Positions 10,600 through 22,700 of a stretch of DNA of 64,000 nt are shown piece by piece. The DNA lies in the NCBI RefSeq assembly GCF_051106095.1, contig NC_135789.1:23369764-23433763 (forward strand), given 5' to 3'. The translations under genes and the position numbers were made by a program. This DNA comes from Pogona vitticeps. Taxonomy: Eukaryota; Chordata; Lepidosauria; Squamata; Agamidae. The notes under the pieces are model-generated. The model did not search any database. It was not told where the DNA came from and saw nothing but the letters and a program-made list of their open reading frames with translations. Each line of letters opens with the position of its first letter. Positions within the stretch are counted from its first letter, which is position 1.

Positions 10600-11985
10600 A
10601 CACTGCCTGTCTAAACGGAGTTAATTAAACCGAAAGTGGGCACTTACGATCTCCTCTCTTGTTTCTCCTGCTTGCACAGAAATTGTGGGCAGAAAAGGCA
10701 ATGGAGGGCTTGGGGGCACCTCAAGGATTAACCAGTTTCACTGGGCATAAGCTTTCTGTGGACTGCAGTCTACGAGAAGCGCACATCAGAGATGCCACAA
10801 GAACAATGGGGGGTTGGCGGGTTTGGTGGCGCCATCAGTGGGAGGCGAGGAAGAAAAATGCGCTCTGGGTTTTAGCCCAAACTTGGCCGTTGCTCACAAA
10901 GGTGCCAAGCTACAACCCCCCCCCCCAAAAAAACAGCCCAGTGCCTCAGAGGACGTTTCTTTAAAGTTCGGACGAAAACCTGGATCGGATTCATCGCCAC
11001 CGCCGGAGCCGTCAGCCCCGGCTGCGTAAGCTGCCCTCCAGATTCCACGAGAACAGCATGCCACGGATCATCGCTACCCCCCGGAAAGATTCTGCAACCG
11101 GCGGCAGTTGGTCAGCGGGTGCGATCCAAAGCCAGTGTGCAGATTTTTTTTAACCCGCTGAAACAAAAAGAAACAGCAGGATTAAGCAGGCCTCATCTCC
11201 TCCCCGGGGCCTTGTTGAAATGCAACCATTGTTCAATTTTTAATTGGCAAAGAGGGCTTCCATCCCCCCCCACGAGCTCGTTTAATCCCACAGAGGAGGC
11301 GGGGCAAAGCGTAAATGGCACTAATTCTCTCATCAGTGGGCACACCACAATCCTGTCATTAGCCCGCCCGGAAAAAAAACAGGCCGCACTGATCCGCCGA
11401 GAATAATTAACCAATAAGCAGCTCTTTGGTCCAAGAACACAACAACACAACACCATTCCCCACACGTCCTCAGGGGCAGCCGTGGCTGCTATGGAAACTG
11501 ACACACACGGGGACACACACACACACACACGGACACACACACAACAGGGAAGGAAAGCTGAAATGGCTCCTCAGGTGCTCCCGGACTCTGCGAAGCGCGC
11601 CAAACGCTGGGTGCAAACTAGAATATTGCAGCCAAGAAATGCCTTCCCGTTTTCAATTGAGTCCCTCTTTTAATTAACTGGACGGCATGCTAACGAGCTG
11701 AAGGGGTCAGCTCCAGAGGGCCATGGTTTCCTCTCAAACAAAGCGGTTTCGTCCTTGAGCCTCGGTGGACTTCTGGCTGTGAAACCGAGGCCGGAGCTGC
11801 TTGGCAAGAACTCGACGCAATTCGTTCGCCATTAAGGTTGTGGGCCAGATTCAGACAGAATCCCATTTCCGGATGGAATCGCCCTGATTCTCTCCGATGT
11901 ACACCAAAGTCCAGTTTGTTCCGGGGGCCAGATTTTGTTCCGGTTCAGATCTGGATCGCCACTGAAGCGCCAAGCTCTTTGGCCA
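10600..11985. other. Unique intronic DNA with (AC)n at 11511-11543
   Basis: No exon or repeat family is recognised apart from the AC microsatellite and short poly-C/poly-A runs near 10917-10935. Confidence 0.4.
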
Positions 11986-11989
11986 TCCA

Positions 11990-12175
11990 CGGGCTGGAGA
12001 GCTCAGTGCTTGGAGCATCCAGCTGTGGAGCTGCGGGTTACGAGTTCGATTCCCCACAGTGCACTCTGCGAAGACAGCCAACCGGTGGAGCCGGGCAAGC
12101 GGCACACCCCCACCGCCGAGCGACCCTAGCGCGTCCTGGAAAGGGTTGCCATAAACTGGACTTCATTGGAGGGCA
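11990..12175 (+). mobile_element. tRNA-derived SINE with BovB/Sauria-type tail
   Basis: A tRNA-like head has an A-box-like GAGCTCAGTGCTTGGAGCAT and a B box GAGTTCGATTCC (12038-12049). The 3' part GTTGCCATAAACTGGACTTC resembles the tail shared with BovB LINEs. Confidence 0.75.
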
Positions 12176-12540
12176 GATGATGAATCCGTGTCGTGCAGCG
12201 TTCCCTGAAATTAGCTGTCTGAATTTGAGAAGGCTCGTCATATCTCCGTCTGACAGATACGCCGGTTCAAGAACAGGCTTACGGCTTTCTAAGGCAGCTC
12301 TGTTCACCAGCTTTATAACTTCATCAACCCGTTGTGATCCGGGGAGCATATTTCTCCAGAGGCAGCCCGGCTCCGTTGCCAAAGCCATTCATCAGCCTTG
12401 AGATCGAATTGAGGGACTTCGGCCCGGCCAGGCTGATAATTAATTCCTTTATGCTACGTTACAAGCTGCCGAGTTGGAACTGAGTTAAAGCCACCCTCAC
12501 GGGTTTTCAAAGGAAATGAGATATTTAAAGAGTGCTTTTA
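12176..12540. other. Unique intronic DNA
   Basis: Nothing recognised. Confidence 0.35.
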
Positions 12541-12544
12541 GCCG

Positions 12545-12632
12545 TTCCACACACCCCCAGTGTAGCTAAGGGAGGAGATTCGAACTCAGGCCTCCCAAAT
12601 CCTAGCCAGTCACTCAATCCACTGCACCAAGT
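12545..12632 (-). mobile_element. tRNA-derived SINE fragment
   Basis: On the minus strand: TGGTGCAGTGGATTGAGTGA (A-box region) and GAGTTCGAATCTC (B box), then CACTGGGGGTGTGTGGAA. The same family is at 57629-57722. Confidence 0.7.
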
Positions 12633-12639
12633 GTTCCTA

Positions 12640-12703
12640 AACTACAACTCCCAGAAGCCTTAACCCCTACCTGTGTTGGCCAGGATTTCTGGGAGTTGTA
12701 GTA
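12640..12703. mobile_element. Short inverted-repeat element with ACTACAACTCCCAGAA ends
   Basis: AACTACAACTCCCAGAAG at 12640-12657 is mirrored by TTTCTGGGAGTTGTAGTA at 12686-12703. It resembles a small MITE. The arm matches the ZNF143/SBS-type motif ACTACAA..CCCAGAA. Confidence 0.6.
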
Positions 12704-12767
12704 TAAGAACACCAGGTTATCCAAGGTTGGGAGCCACACTGGGGTATTCAGCTCCCTTCCATAATGA

Positions 12768-12995
12768 AGATGTAACTGCATTACATTACGTTTGTAACAT
12801 AGTAGTTACAAAGGGTCATCCTTACCCCATGGCAGAGGAAGAATATTTCAAGTTTCAGGAATATCCAAGTCAAAGTGCCAGCAAGATAGAAGGAAAGGAA
12901 TGGTTTTGCATTGCGGGCTACTGCTCTGCAGCATCCATGTGGGTTTTCAAAAAGTAACTGAAAGTAACTATCTTAGTTACAAACGAGAAACAGGG
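12768..12995. repeat. GTAAC/GTTAC-rich dispersed repeat, copy 1
   Basis: The ends carry multiple GTAACT/AGTTAC words in opposite orientation (near 12772-12810 and 12954-12985), like the copy at 27218-27385. Probably a decayed DNA transposon; class unknown. Confidence 0.4.
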
Positions 12996-13084
12996 AAGTG
13001 AAGGATTTAATCCTATTTTACTCTTTGTAAATCTGCGCTATATTCTTTTTTTTTTTAACTTTTTTATCTGTTTTGTAAGTTGCC

Positions 13085-13235
13085 GAATTTAATTCTGGGA
13101 GAAAGGTGGCACAGTGGTAAAGGTCTCTGGCTGTGGAGCCAGAGGTTGTGAGTTCAAATCCCCCATTGGGCCTCCTTGACAGGGGCTGGACTGGATGATC
13201 TCACAGGGTCCCCTTCCAGCAATGCAGTGCTAAGA
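13085..13235 (+). mobile_element. tRNA-derived SINE with CR1-like 3' tail
   Basis: The head has an A box (TGGCACAGTGGTAAAGG) and a B box (GAGTTCAAATCC). The tail reads GGGGCTGGACTGGATGATCT then CAGGGTCCCCTTCCAGCAAT, matching the 3' end of CR1 at 37690-37735. Other copies are at 47975 (+) and 62438 (-). Confidence 0.82.
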
Positions 13236-16050
13236 TTATTGGACAAGAACTTCAGATGCCTCCAGTCAAAAAAAGGGCACTTTCTCTGAGCCTCCCAATC
13301 TGTTCCTCCTTTCCTGCTTGATCTTGTGAATTCCCAAACACTGAAACACACACACCCTCTCTCTCACACACACACACATATACATTGTACAATTCACCCC
13401 CAAAATGTGAGCATCATCCTCTTTCGCATAGCAACACTAATGGGACGCTCATGGCGCTTTTCCTTGGGCGAGATGTTTAAATCGCGGAAGCTGGTTTGGA
13501 GCAGGTAAGCCTTCCCAGGGACCCGTGTGGGAGTTTTTTTTTCTCCATTTACTCACGATGGCTTCGTCAATGAAAAATATAATCAAGTTTAATTGCTGGT
13601 AATAGGCTTTCGTGCTCGGGCAGAAAACTGGCTTTTCACCCCCGCCTTTTCCACAATTAGACTGATCTCTGCTCTTGAAAGTGACAGGTTCAGAGACTTA
13701 AAATGTCAGAAGCAGAGAGCAATTAATGGAGAGTTTCAAAGGCCACAAATTTCTTACAAACCACACCAACCTGACAAAACAGGAACAGTTTTTTTAAAAA
13801 GGGGGGGAAAAAGAAACAGACCCCAACCAAAAAATCCAGTTTTTTAGAAGCGGAGGCTTGGCAAAGTTACATTTTTCGGACGAGGGATTCCTGGGGGACT
13901 GTGGATTGGCAAGTTGGCCTTCCTCATCATCCATCAAAGACGAGAACCTCTTGAGAGGCCCATCCTGCCACAAGATGGTTTTCCGTCTCTGAGGTGGGTG
14001 GGTGGGGCTCTTGGCCCTGAAACCGGGGGAGAAACGTTGCCAGAATTCGCTTCAGGCGAACACCCGAATTCTAAATTCGAGGCCCTTAGACATCATCGTT
14101 GGCACGCGAGGCCTCACTGTGAGAACGGCCCAAGGGCTCTGAAGGAAACTTTGGTAAATGAAATGTATTTATCTTTTTCTCAGACAAGAAGCTGTGTTAC
14201 CCCAGACGGAGCATCCATCTGGGACTCCCCCACAGCAATGAGCAACCTCCAGGAGTACGGGAGCAGATTTTTCTGAGCCACAACCGATCCCGCCAGTGGA
14301 AAACACCTCACAACCTTAAAAACAGGAGGTACTGCAGGACCCCCCTCCTTCTGTCCGTCCGCAAAGCTCTTCTCCAGCATCCCCTTTCAAATAAATCCAT
14401 TTTATCCCCATCAGCTTTCATGCTCATCCATGGTTGTCGGGAACACAACAAATCAATGGGTTACCTTGGCACAGTTGTGTTCAATAACAGATTTTTCAGC
14501 AAAAAAAAGGACACCTGGGTTCCCTTTGCTTTGAAAAGAAAATCGTGGCTCCTGGAGGCTTGATCCGGGATGCGGGATTTCTCTTCCCAGATAGAAAAAG
14601 GGCCTTTCCGCTCTGCGGGCCACGGGGAAGACCCTGAGGCCACAAGGGGCCCTAAAAATCTCACAATTCACGCACGGGTTTCTGAGTAATGCTGCTTCCC
14701 CGCAACGCTTTGCCAGGGGTGCATGATTCCACCCACCCGTTCCAAACCTTTCCCTAACAGGATGCGAACCCTCTTCCCACGAGGAAGAGAGCATCCTAAG
14801 CCCCAACCTCTCTATCTTGAACTCACATGGAAACCCAAAGATTTGGAAGCATTTCCTGCTTCTTGCCGGGGCAATAAATAGGGTGCTGTTGTTATACTGC
14901 ACGATCGATCGATCGGCAGCTAGGCAGAGGGCTTCGTGGGCCAGCAGAGAGGAAAGATCTGCTCAGCGGTGTGAACTCTGGAGAAGCACATTGTCGGCTG
15001 CCAGAGATGGCGCATGGAGGTGCGTGCGCAGAGATACATCCTGCCCCTGGCAGGCTAATCGGCCTCTCCCTTTCCTGACATCAGAGCCACCGATTGAGTA
15101 AGATGAGCTTCCTGTTATGATACACAGGAACGGACAGGTCATCCCGGTTGCGTAGTCGGAGAAACACAGCCAAACGGGAGCGCTAAAAAGGTCACATCAC
15201 ACAGAGACGAAGCTAATGCAGCAGCTTCTTGGGCATTCTTTAGGATTTCCTTGGGTTCGAATTTTTTGGGGTGTGTGCCTCCTCTCTTTCAGTTTCGTGT
15301 TCTTTCGGGTACAGGCCCTTTCGGAAAACCTAAAAACATCTAAATCTTTCCGGTTCTTCCATTTTGGGTTTCCCTTTTGGATATTTCTTGTGCTAGACCT
15401 AATTATGAATCTTCAAAACTACATAGTCGGGGGGGGGGGGAAGAAGCAGAGTCAAGGCAACAGACAACCAACCCGTCCTAAAATAGTCAACAACCCCAGT
15501 ACACAAGAAAGAAAAATCAGTCATCCACAGACCTATACAGGTGGTAACAGTACTTTTAAGTCCATATTTCTCATCACCTCATCGTTCTCCTGAATTCCTC
15601 AGCAGGAGACAATGCAAACGAGGAAGAGAAATGTATTCACGAGAAAGAGGAATCGTCATGACGATCATAATCAAAGTAAAACACACACACTTTCTCTTAA
15701 CCTCTCTTTTGGATTCCAAAAACTTCAGAAGCTCTCGACTGTAAAGCCTCGAAAGACTCTGAAAACGAAAAGGCCTTTCTCCCCAATTTCCCCCTTTTGG
15801 GTTCATCCAAAAGTCCAATTTCAAATGACTTCGTGATCTCCAGCTTTTCGCCAACAGAACCTTCTGGGGCGACATCGCGCCCGAGGGAATGGCAGAGCTG
15901 GGCCAGGCCAGGTTCGGAGGAATCGTCTCAGGCTGCTGGAAAGACGCGCAAGTGTGTCTACACTGCCTAGTTGCAGATGTTTTGATACCTCCTGAATGGC
16001 CAGGGTTCAACTCCATGGAATCCAGGCATGGACTGGGAAATTATGTACTA
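13236..16050. other. Unique intronic DNA (2.8 kb)
   Basis: AC-rich microsatellite at 13345-13380, a GATC tetramer run near 14904-14915 and poly-G at 15430-15440. No exon or repeat family is recognised. Confidence 0.4.
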
Positions 16051-16052
16051 CA

Positions 16053-16312
16053 TTTTCCCGTGTATAAGACTATACTTTTGTCTAAAATCTTTAGACTAAA
16101 AATTGAGGGTCGTCTTATACACGGAAGTAAGCTGAGGGGAGAACAAAAACAATTGGAGGGGAAAGCAGGGATCAAAGCAATCCTGCAGTGCTTTGATCCC
16201 TTTCCCCCCTACACTTGCTAAGACCCACTTAGATTTCTTAATTTTGGATTAGAAAAGAGGCGGGGGCATCTTATACATGGGGGTGTCTTATACACAGAAA
16301 AATACGGTATTT
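16053..16312 (+). mobile_element. MITE, CCGTATTTT-type termini, copy 2
   Basis: Left end TTTTCCCGTGTATAAGAC and right end GTCTTATACACAGAAAAATA followed by CGG. It aligns over its length with the copies at 110 and 42066. Confidence 0.82.
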
Positions 16313-17160
16313 GTGGTTTAAAAAACACACATTTCTCTGTCTTTGTTGTGTATGTATGTTACGGAATATAGAAAATGAGGTCGGGTGTCCATCTCCATTT
16401 AAGCCAGAATATATACTCATTTTTAAAGGTGTCCCTGGATTCAAAAAATCAGATATTTTCAAGCCTGTTGAATATTCTTTGGGGACTGCTTTAACAATTT
16501 CACCTTCTTCATTTATTTGTGCCCTAACGAAGGAGCAGAAGGAGCCACTTACCTCAAGGAGCAGATTTTTCATGGTAAAGTAGCCAATTTTTGGTTGGTT
16601 CTTTATCCTTGCGATGATTGAATGTTTGTTGCCAAAGGGAGGGAAGCTGCCTATAACCTTTTTCTGCTCCACAGACCAAAGGGACTTAGATGTATTTAGT
16701 TAAAACACACCAAGAACTGAGTGTGTCATTTCGCTGCTCTGTATTAGACCAAGCCCTGCGGATTTCGTACAGCTGCTAAATCAAAGTTTCTTAAGAGTCT
16801 GCCAAACACTTTTTAGCTTAACTATTGCAAATCTTGATGAAGCAAAAGTCTGTGAGATAGCCACAGAAAGATTTAGCATACTCATAGCCTCATGAAAAAA
16901 AGTAACTTTTCCAACACTGGAACATCAACAGCCTCATTATCTATGTGTGTATTAAGGCTTCATGGGTTTGAGGTTCCATACATTTTTTTTAAAAGGCCAT
17001 TGTTACTCAGATATTTACATATCTGAGGATGTTCGCTATCCCTGAGACAAGAGATTTCCATTTTGGAAAACCAAAATCAGAATATTTTAACAATTAAAAA
17101 AAGAGTTATTGAACAGATGGGTCACTTCTAAACAAACGAACCCCAAAGGAAATGACATAC
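16313..17160. other. Unique AT-rich intronic DNA
   Basis: A 133-codon minus-strand frame (16271-16672) lacks domain or splice support. Nothing else recognised. Confidence 0.4.
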
Positions 17161-17161
17161 A

Positions 17162-17519
17162 GTGGTGCCTCGCATAACGAGCGCCCCGTTTAACGATGAA
17201 TCCACATAGCGATGCGGATTTCGCTTACCGATCTTCGCATTGCGATGTTTTCAGAACAGCTGATCGGCAGTTCCAAAATGGCCACCAGGTAAAGAAAATG
17301 GCCACCCGCAGCGTTTTTGCGCGATTTCCTCACTTACCGAGGCGGTGAAAATGGCGGCCAGATAGAGGATCTTCGCATAACGGTGAGTTTTCCCCCCATA
17401 GGAACGCATTAAACAGGGTTTAATGCGTTCCTATGGGGTTTTTTGCCTCGTATGGCGACGATTCCGGATAGCAATGATTTATCCGGAATGGATTATCGTC
17501 GCTATGCAGGGCACCACTG
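17162..17519. mobile_element. MITE, CAGTGGTGCC termini (Tigger/pogo-like), copy 2
   Basis: Left end CAGTGGTGCCTCGCATAACG and right end CGCTATGCAGGGCACCACTG; TA follows on the right (17520-17521). An internal hairpin is formed by GGAACGCATTAAACAGGGTT and its complement near 17400-17440. It is diverged from the copy at 1573. Confidence 0.85.
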
Positions 17520-17820
17520 TATATGGCTGCCGCTTAAAAGCCCAAAGGATGTGGGAGAGACTTAGCAGAGAATCACCAGATCAGGACCCTGGACAGCACT
17601 AAGAAACAAAGTACACTACTGTACATCATTCTCTCCTTAAAAGCAGGATGACACGCCTGTCGGGATTTTCCTGACAGTAAAGCATTAGAGAATCTCAAGA
17701 CTTGGTACCATAAAAGATGTAAAGCTTTCTTATTGTGTAAGCTTGGCGAACCACGGATGGCGTAGGTCGTTGTCGAGAGAAACTTGGGTCACGATATATT
17801 TGCCAGGGGTTTTCAGTATT
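17520..17820. other. Unique intronic DNA
   Basis: Nothing recognised. Confidence 0.35.
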
Positions 17821-17821
17821 T

Positions 17822-18336
17822 CTGGACTACAGACCCCATTGTCGTTGGGATGTGCCCTCAAATCGCTTCCGATTTGTGGTGACCCCATGAACGGGTGACC
17901 TCCAAAATGTCCTCGACAGCCCTGCTCTGCTCATGCCAACTCAACCCGTGGTTTCCTTTAGGGAGTCGATCCATGTATTTGGTCTTCTTTTCCTGCTGCC
18001 TTCAGCTTTTCCTAGCCTTATTGCCTTCTCCAGAGAATCCTGCCTTCACACAACATGCCTAAAGTATGTGACGTTACAAACGCCTCAGTGTGGCTCACCA
18101 GAGAGAAAGGCTTCGGTGGGAAGAGGTTGAGGCTAAGCTAGGCCGAGCGCCACTCAAGCTTCCTGTCCCTGTCATAGATGGGAGCTTTCCTTCTGAACAG
18201 GAAGCTTGGGCACAGCTAGGCCTAGCTAGGCCTCAAAGCCTTCTAATGTAGGCCTTGCTCCCGGGTGAGCCACAGTGAAGTGCCTGACGGTCAGGTAGAA
18301 CTCCCAGAATGAGGCATTATGGGTTTTGGTGTCCAG
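17822..18336. mobile_element. Palindromic MITE (copy a), interrupted by an RTE fragment
   Basis: Outer arms CTGGACTACAGACCCC (17822) and the inverted CATTATGGGTTTTGGTGTCCAG (to 18336) enclose an inner palindrome, 18086-18277, with ends CAGTGTGGCTCACC and GGTGAGCCACAGTG. The centre has AAGCTTCCTGT/ACAGGAAGCTT stems and GGCCTAGCTAGGCC-like words. An RTE fragment sits in the left arm. Homologous to the copies at 50941-57025 and 57870-58118. Confidence 0.7.
17838..18068 (-). mobile_element. RTE-clade LINE 3' fragment nested in a MITE
   Basis: It reads TTGTCGTTGGGATGTGCCCT at the 3' end and shares the order of landmarks with 5701-5930 (GACCTCCAAAATGTCC, TTTTCCTGCTGCCTTCAGCT). It is decayed. Confidence 0.65.
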
Positions 18337-18930
18337 AAAAAGTCCCATCCCTAATGAAGAAGCCCCATGGACTGGGATGTCCGTTGGCAAAAACAACTCC
18401 ACGGTGCCAAGTAGAAACAGTTTTGTATCCACGTGCTGCGTTTGCTGCAGGTGACTCACACTCGGCGTGGGGTGGCTTTCTAAAATAGAAAGGGAACAAG
18501 CCTCACCGTGAGCCCGATGAGAGGGAAAACAAGCTATATATACACAAGCACACAATACGCACCTCCGTAAGCCAAGGCTGTGGAAATGCCACCCCTGCAA
18601 ATCCTGCTGGAACAGCTTGGCAGCTTCTCCTCGCAATTAGTCCAGGTGTTATCACAACACCCAACCTCACCTCTGCCATTTAAAAAAAACACATTCCTCC
18701 CAGGCAGCCAGCTCCCTCCTCCTCCTCCTCCTGCTGCTGCTGTGTGTTTTGGGCCAGGAGGTGGGGAAACCTTCGAAATGAACCAAGAAAGCTCAGCAAT
18801 GCCGGACGGATGGACAAAAAAAGTGAACTCATTCGGGACATGATGAGAAAGGCCATCTGAAGCCAAGCTGCAGCAGTTTCGATTCCTTTGCATTGCCTAT
18901 ATTCAAGTCATTTCGCTGGTGGGATCGTTT
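18337..18930. other. Unique intronic DNA
   Basis: A CTC/CTG-rich run lies at 18715-18742. No exon is recognised. Confidence 0.35.
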
Positions 18931-18934
18931 AGAG

Positions 18935-19105
18935 AGAGTTTGGGAATAAAGCCAGCCTGGGTAGCCTGGGGCCAGCTGCACAGTCCCACGGACTGCCCCC
19001 CAGAAGAAGGGAAGGGCGAACCGCTTCTATTCTTGATACAGAAAGCCTTTAAAAGGGTTGTCATAAGCCAGAACTGACGTGACAGCACACAATTATTATT
19101 ATATA
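18935..19105 (+). mobile_element. Sauria-type SINE, 3' part
   Basis: The order CCAGCCTGGGTAGCCTGGGG, CACAGTCCCACGGAC, then AGGGTTGTCATAAGCCAGAA ending ...GACAGCACA matches the better-preserved copy at 34700-34935. It ends in an ATT-rich simple tail against the BovB copy. Confidence 0.75.
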
Positions 19106-19185
19106 TATGCATTGACTATGCAAAAGCCTTTGACTGTGTGGACCACAGCAAACTATGGCAAGTTCTTGAAGAAATGGGAGTGCCT
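19106..19185 (+). mobile_element. BovB LINE, 5' piece (split by gypsy copy A)
   Basis: It encodes IDYAKAFDCVDHSKLWQVLE of the RT domain, then breaks at the gypsy insertion and resumes at 24494 (VPDHLIYLLRNLYVGQ). The break falls inside the RT domain. The BovB itself is 5'-truncated at about 19106. Confidence 0.95.
19181..19185. repeat. Target site duplication TGCCT (left) of gypsy copy A
   Basis: TGCCT here and at 24494-24498 directly flank the two LTR ends. Confidence 0.95.
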
Positions 19186-19700
19186 TGTGACAAACCCAGA
19201 CCTACTGGGATCTGCCACACGTTAACTAAGCTGCCACCAACCATTCCCTATAAGAAGTCACACAGACCAGGGATGGATTTTTAACAAATAAAAGAATAAG
19301 GTTTATTTAAAACAACACACAGGGAAAATAAAATGATCAGGTGAATAAGATATAGTAACGTGGCTTAGTCTCATTCATACATGCACACAGTTTGGTTCAC
19401 ACAGAACACTTAACTTGAAGCACAGACCCTGAACCTATCAGTTCTGGCTAACCATACAGACACCTGAACCTATCAGGTTGGTACTGACTGACACACAGTA
19501 GTACCCTGTCTGACACACAGACTCCCACACCAGCTTCTTCTTCCCAGCTGCTGCTTCTTTTTTTTTCCGCTCTCCACACACGCTTCACATATATATACAG
19601 TACAGCCCCTCCTCCTGATGTCCCGCCTTCCACTCCCCATAGGATGGAACTTTCCCTCCAAACCCATGACAGACAGGTAACATCAGTGCTGTATGTAACA
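19186..19700 (-). repeat. 3' LTR of gypsy copy A (515 bp)
   Basis: In the element's sense it follows the polypurine tract (complement of 19701-19712) and ends in CA. It matches the LTR at 23979-24493 with no difference found by eye. Confidence 0.95.
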
Positions 19701-22700
19701 CCTCCCCTCTTTATAAGTTGTTTTGTAGGGGGAAAGCTAACGTGCTTTTTCCCAAAAAACAACCTGAATCCAAAACATACAAAAACATTTATACATACAA
19801 TATCATACTTACTTATACTTACATTCTAAGTTAACCATATCAATTAGGCATTTAAACATTTACCATATACATTACATCAAGTTACCTTTATTCATACAAA
19901 CCAAGTTCAACAAAAACAGGTACATTTAACTCTTTGTCATCAATATATATACATAGTCCATGTTTCTTTCGCCGTCTTCATTCTTCAGGTCTTCTTGACA
20001 AGGCGTCAGCAACACAGTTCACTGACCCTCTGACCACCTTCACTTCAAAGTCATAGTCTTGCAGATTTAAAGCCCACCTCATAAGTTTACTATTGTGGGT
20101 TTTCATTGTCTTTAACCATTGCAGTGGTGAATGGTCAGTGCACAGAATAAAATGTCTTCCCCAGATGTAAGGCTTGGCCTTCTGGATCGCGTAGACTATG
20201 GCCAGGCACTCCTTCTCCACGGTTGCCAAATGTCTCTCACCTTTCTGGAGTTTCCTACTCAGGTAGGACACTGGATGCTGGTCACCATTTTCATCCTCCT
20301 GGCAAAGAACTGCTCCTACCCCGCTGTTAGACGCATCGGTGTAGATGATGAACTCCCGGTCGAAGTCTGGAGCACGCAGCACTGGATAATTGATGAGCGC
20401 CTGCTTCAACCTCTGGAACGCCTCCTCACCGTCGCTGGTCCACGGGATGCGGTCATCAGTCTTCTTCCTCGTCAGATCGGTCAGCGGAGCTGCAATCTCG
20501 CTAAACCTCGGGATGAACTTTCTGTAGTAGCCCACCAACCCAAGAAATGATTTGACTTTTTTCTTGGTGTTGGGTCTGGGCCAATCACGAACGGCTTCTA
20601 TCTTGGCCTCTAGGGGTTTTATCACTCCTCCCCCTACTATGTGACCCAAGTATTTTATTTCTGGGCTACCCAGCTGCAGTTTGTTCTCTTTGCAGAGCCT
20701 AGGCCAAAGCACTTCCTCCCCTGGGTCAAAGTGCCTCTCCCTGCCTTCCTGGTCATTCCAAGCTTTCTTTCTGACCTTTTGAGCTTGCAGGGTCTCTGCT
20801 GCTAGCTCTAGGTTTCTCTTTAAGTCATTCCTCAAGGTGTCTATGTATGTCACAACGTCTTGTGGGTCATCCTGGGTGATCTGCTCCCAATTTTGTTTGA
20901 TCAAATCAAGGGGCCCTTTCACCCTTCTCCCAAATAAAAGTTCAAATGGACTGAACCCGGTACTGGCTTGTGGCACTGATCGATAAGTAAACAAAAGGGA
21001 TTGCAGCTTCTGGTCCCAATTGTTTGGATTCTCTGCCAAGTAAGCCCTAATCATGCGCATTAGAGTCCCATTGAACTTCTCAGTTAACCCATTACTTTCA
21101 GGGTGATAGGCAGTGGTTTCCTTGTGCTTAATTCCACAGATTTGCCATAACCGTTTCATGAGCTTCAAAGTAAATGATGCTCCCAAATCTGTGATTATTT
21201 CTGAGGCAAATCCCATCCTGGACATATACCCCACCAAGGCATCTGCCACTGTGTTAGTTTCAATGTTAGTCAAGGGTATGGCTTCAGGGTACCTCGTGGC
21301 ATGGTCCACAATGGTGAGAATGAACCTGTTCCCCCTCTTTGTGGCCTTGGGCAAAGGTCCCACAATATCCACCCCTATGCATTTGAACGGAGTGTCAATC
21401 ACAGGCAAAGGGCACAACTTTGCTTTGGTCCTGTCGCGGCTATTCCCCTGCCTTTGACACACATCACATTGTTTACAGAACTCCCTGATCTGCTTCCCTA
21501 TGTCAGGCCAGTAAAAATTCTGTGTGATTCTCTGCTGTGTTTTGTTCACCCCTAAGTGCGCAGCAAACATGTCAGAGTGCCCCCTTTGTAAGATCATGGG
21601 GCGATACTTTTCAGGTACCACTAGCTGACTTCGGATCCCATCTCCCCCTTTTGAGATATTCCTCAGGGTCTCTCTATACAAAATCCCCTTTTTCTCTAGA
21701 AATCTCACTGGGGTTTCAGGTGTTAGCTGGGCGTCAGTCACCTGCTCAAAACATTTTTGGAGAGTGGCGTCTGCCTTTTGCTCTTGGCCAAATCGGCTGT
21801 CTGTGGTTAAGGTTTCCACCACAGCTTCTGAACTCCCCCCACCTGCTTCCGTCTCTGGCTCATCATTACCCCCCTGAACTGTCCCCGTGGTGGCTTGTGA
21901 ACGTGTAATCACTAGCACCCGTTTCACATGTTCAGCCAGGTCATTTCCCACGAGCACGGCTGCTGGCAGAGTCGATGAAATTGCTAGCCGCCAAACTCCC
22001 CTCCAGCCTTGAAAGTTCACAGGTACCTCCGCTACTGGCAGTGAGATCACCTGCCCCTCAATCCCTGCCACCTTCATGCTCTCATTTGGGATTACATACT
22101 CCCTAGGAATAATATCTGGATGGCACAGGGTCACCTGAGAACAAGTGTCCCGCAGCCCCCGATACTGATGGCCAAGTATTCCTACGTCCACCCCTGCTGT
22201 CTCAAACAACTGAGAATCTGTTCTCACGAGCAAGCATCGCTTGACCTCCACAAGAGGACCATTTTCCTCAGCCTGATCAGCAGATGTCACTGTTCCAGAT
22301 TGAGTAGCCATGGCAACAGGCTCCCTCAGTGACAATGAGCCTTGCTCTTTCTGGACACAGAACACAGCTTTTGGCTTGGTTCCACTCGAATCCTGAGGCA
22401 CAATTCCTTTTAGCTGCTTTAATTTCTCACACTCTGAGATTAGATGGCCCTTTCCCTGACAGAAATAACATTTTCTGGTGTATTTTGAGTCTTTCTCATC
22501 TTGTTTTGGTTTTCCCTCCAAAATCTGAGGTCTTGGTTTCATGTCTGAGGGCTTCCCTTCACCATGGGCCCCTCCCCCTTGCTGGCTTTTCCCTGGTCCC
22601 TGAGAGTACTTGCTGTAGGTTTCTTTGGGTTTATCTACAGATTTCCACTCAGCACCTAAGGGTTTTCTTATTTGATAAATAAAATCTGCGATCTCTGCTG

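Noticed and set aside
13085-13235. Possible tRNA genes at B-box-like sites (also 12030, 47975, 62438)
   Set aside because: The cloverleaf is not complete and each is followed by a SINE tail shared among dispersed copies.
16271-16672. 133-codon minus-strand frame with non-repetitive composition
   Set aside because: No homology recognised, no consensus splice sites placing it in SGSM2, and it partly overlaps the MITE end.
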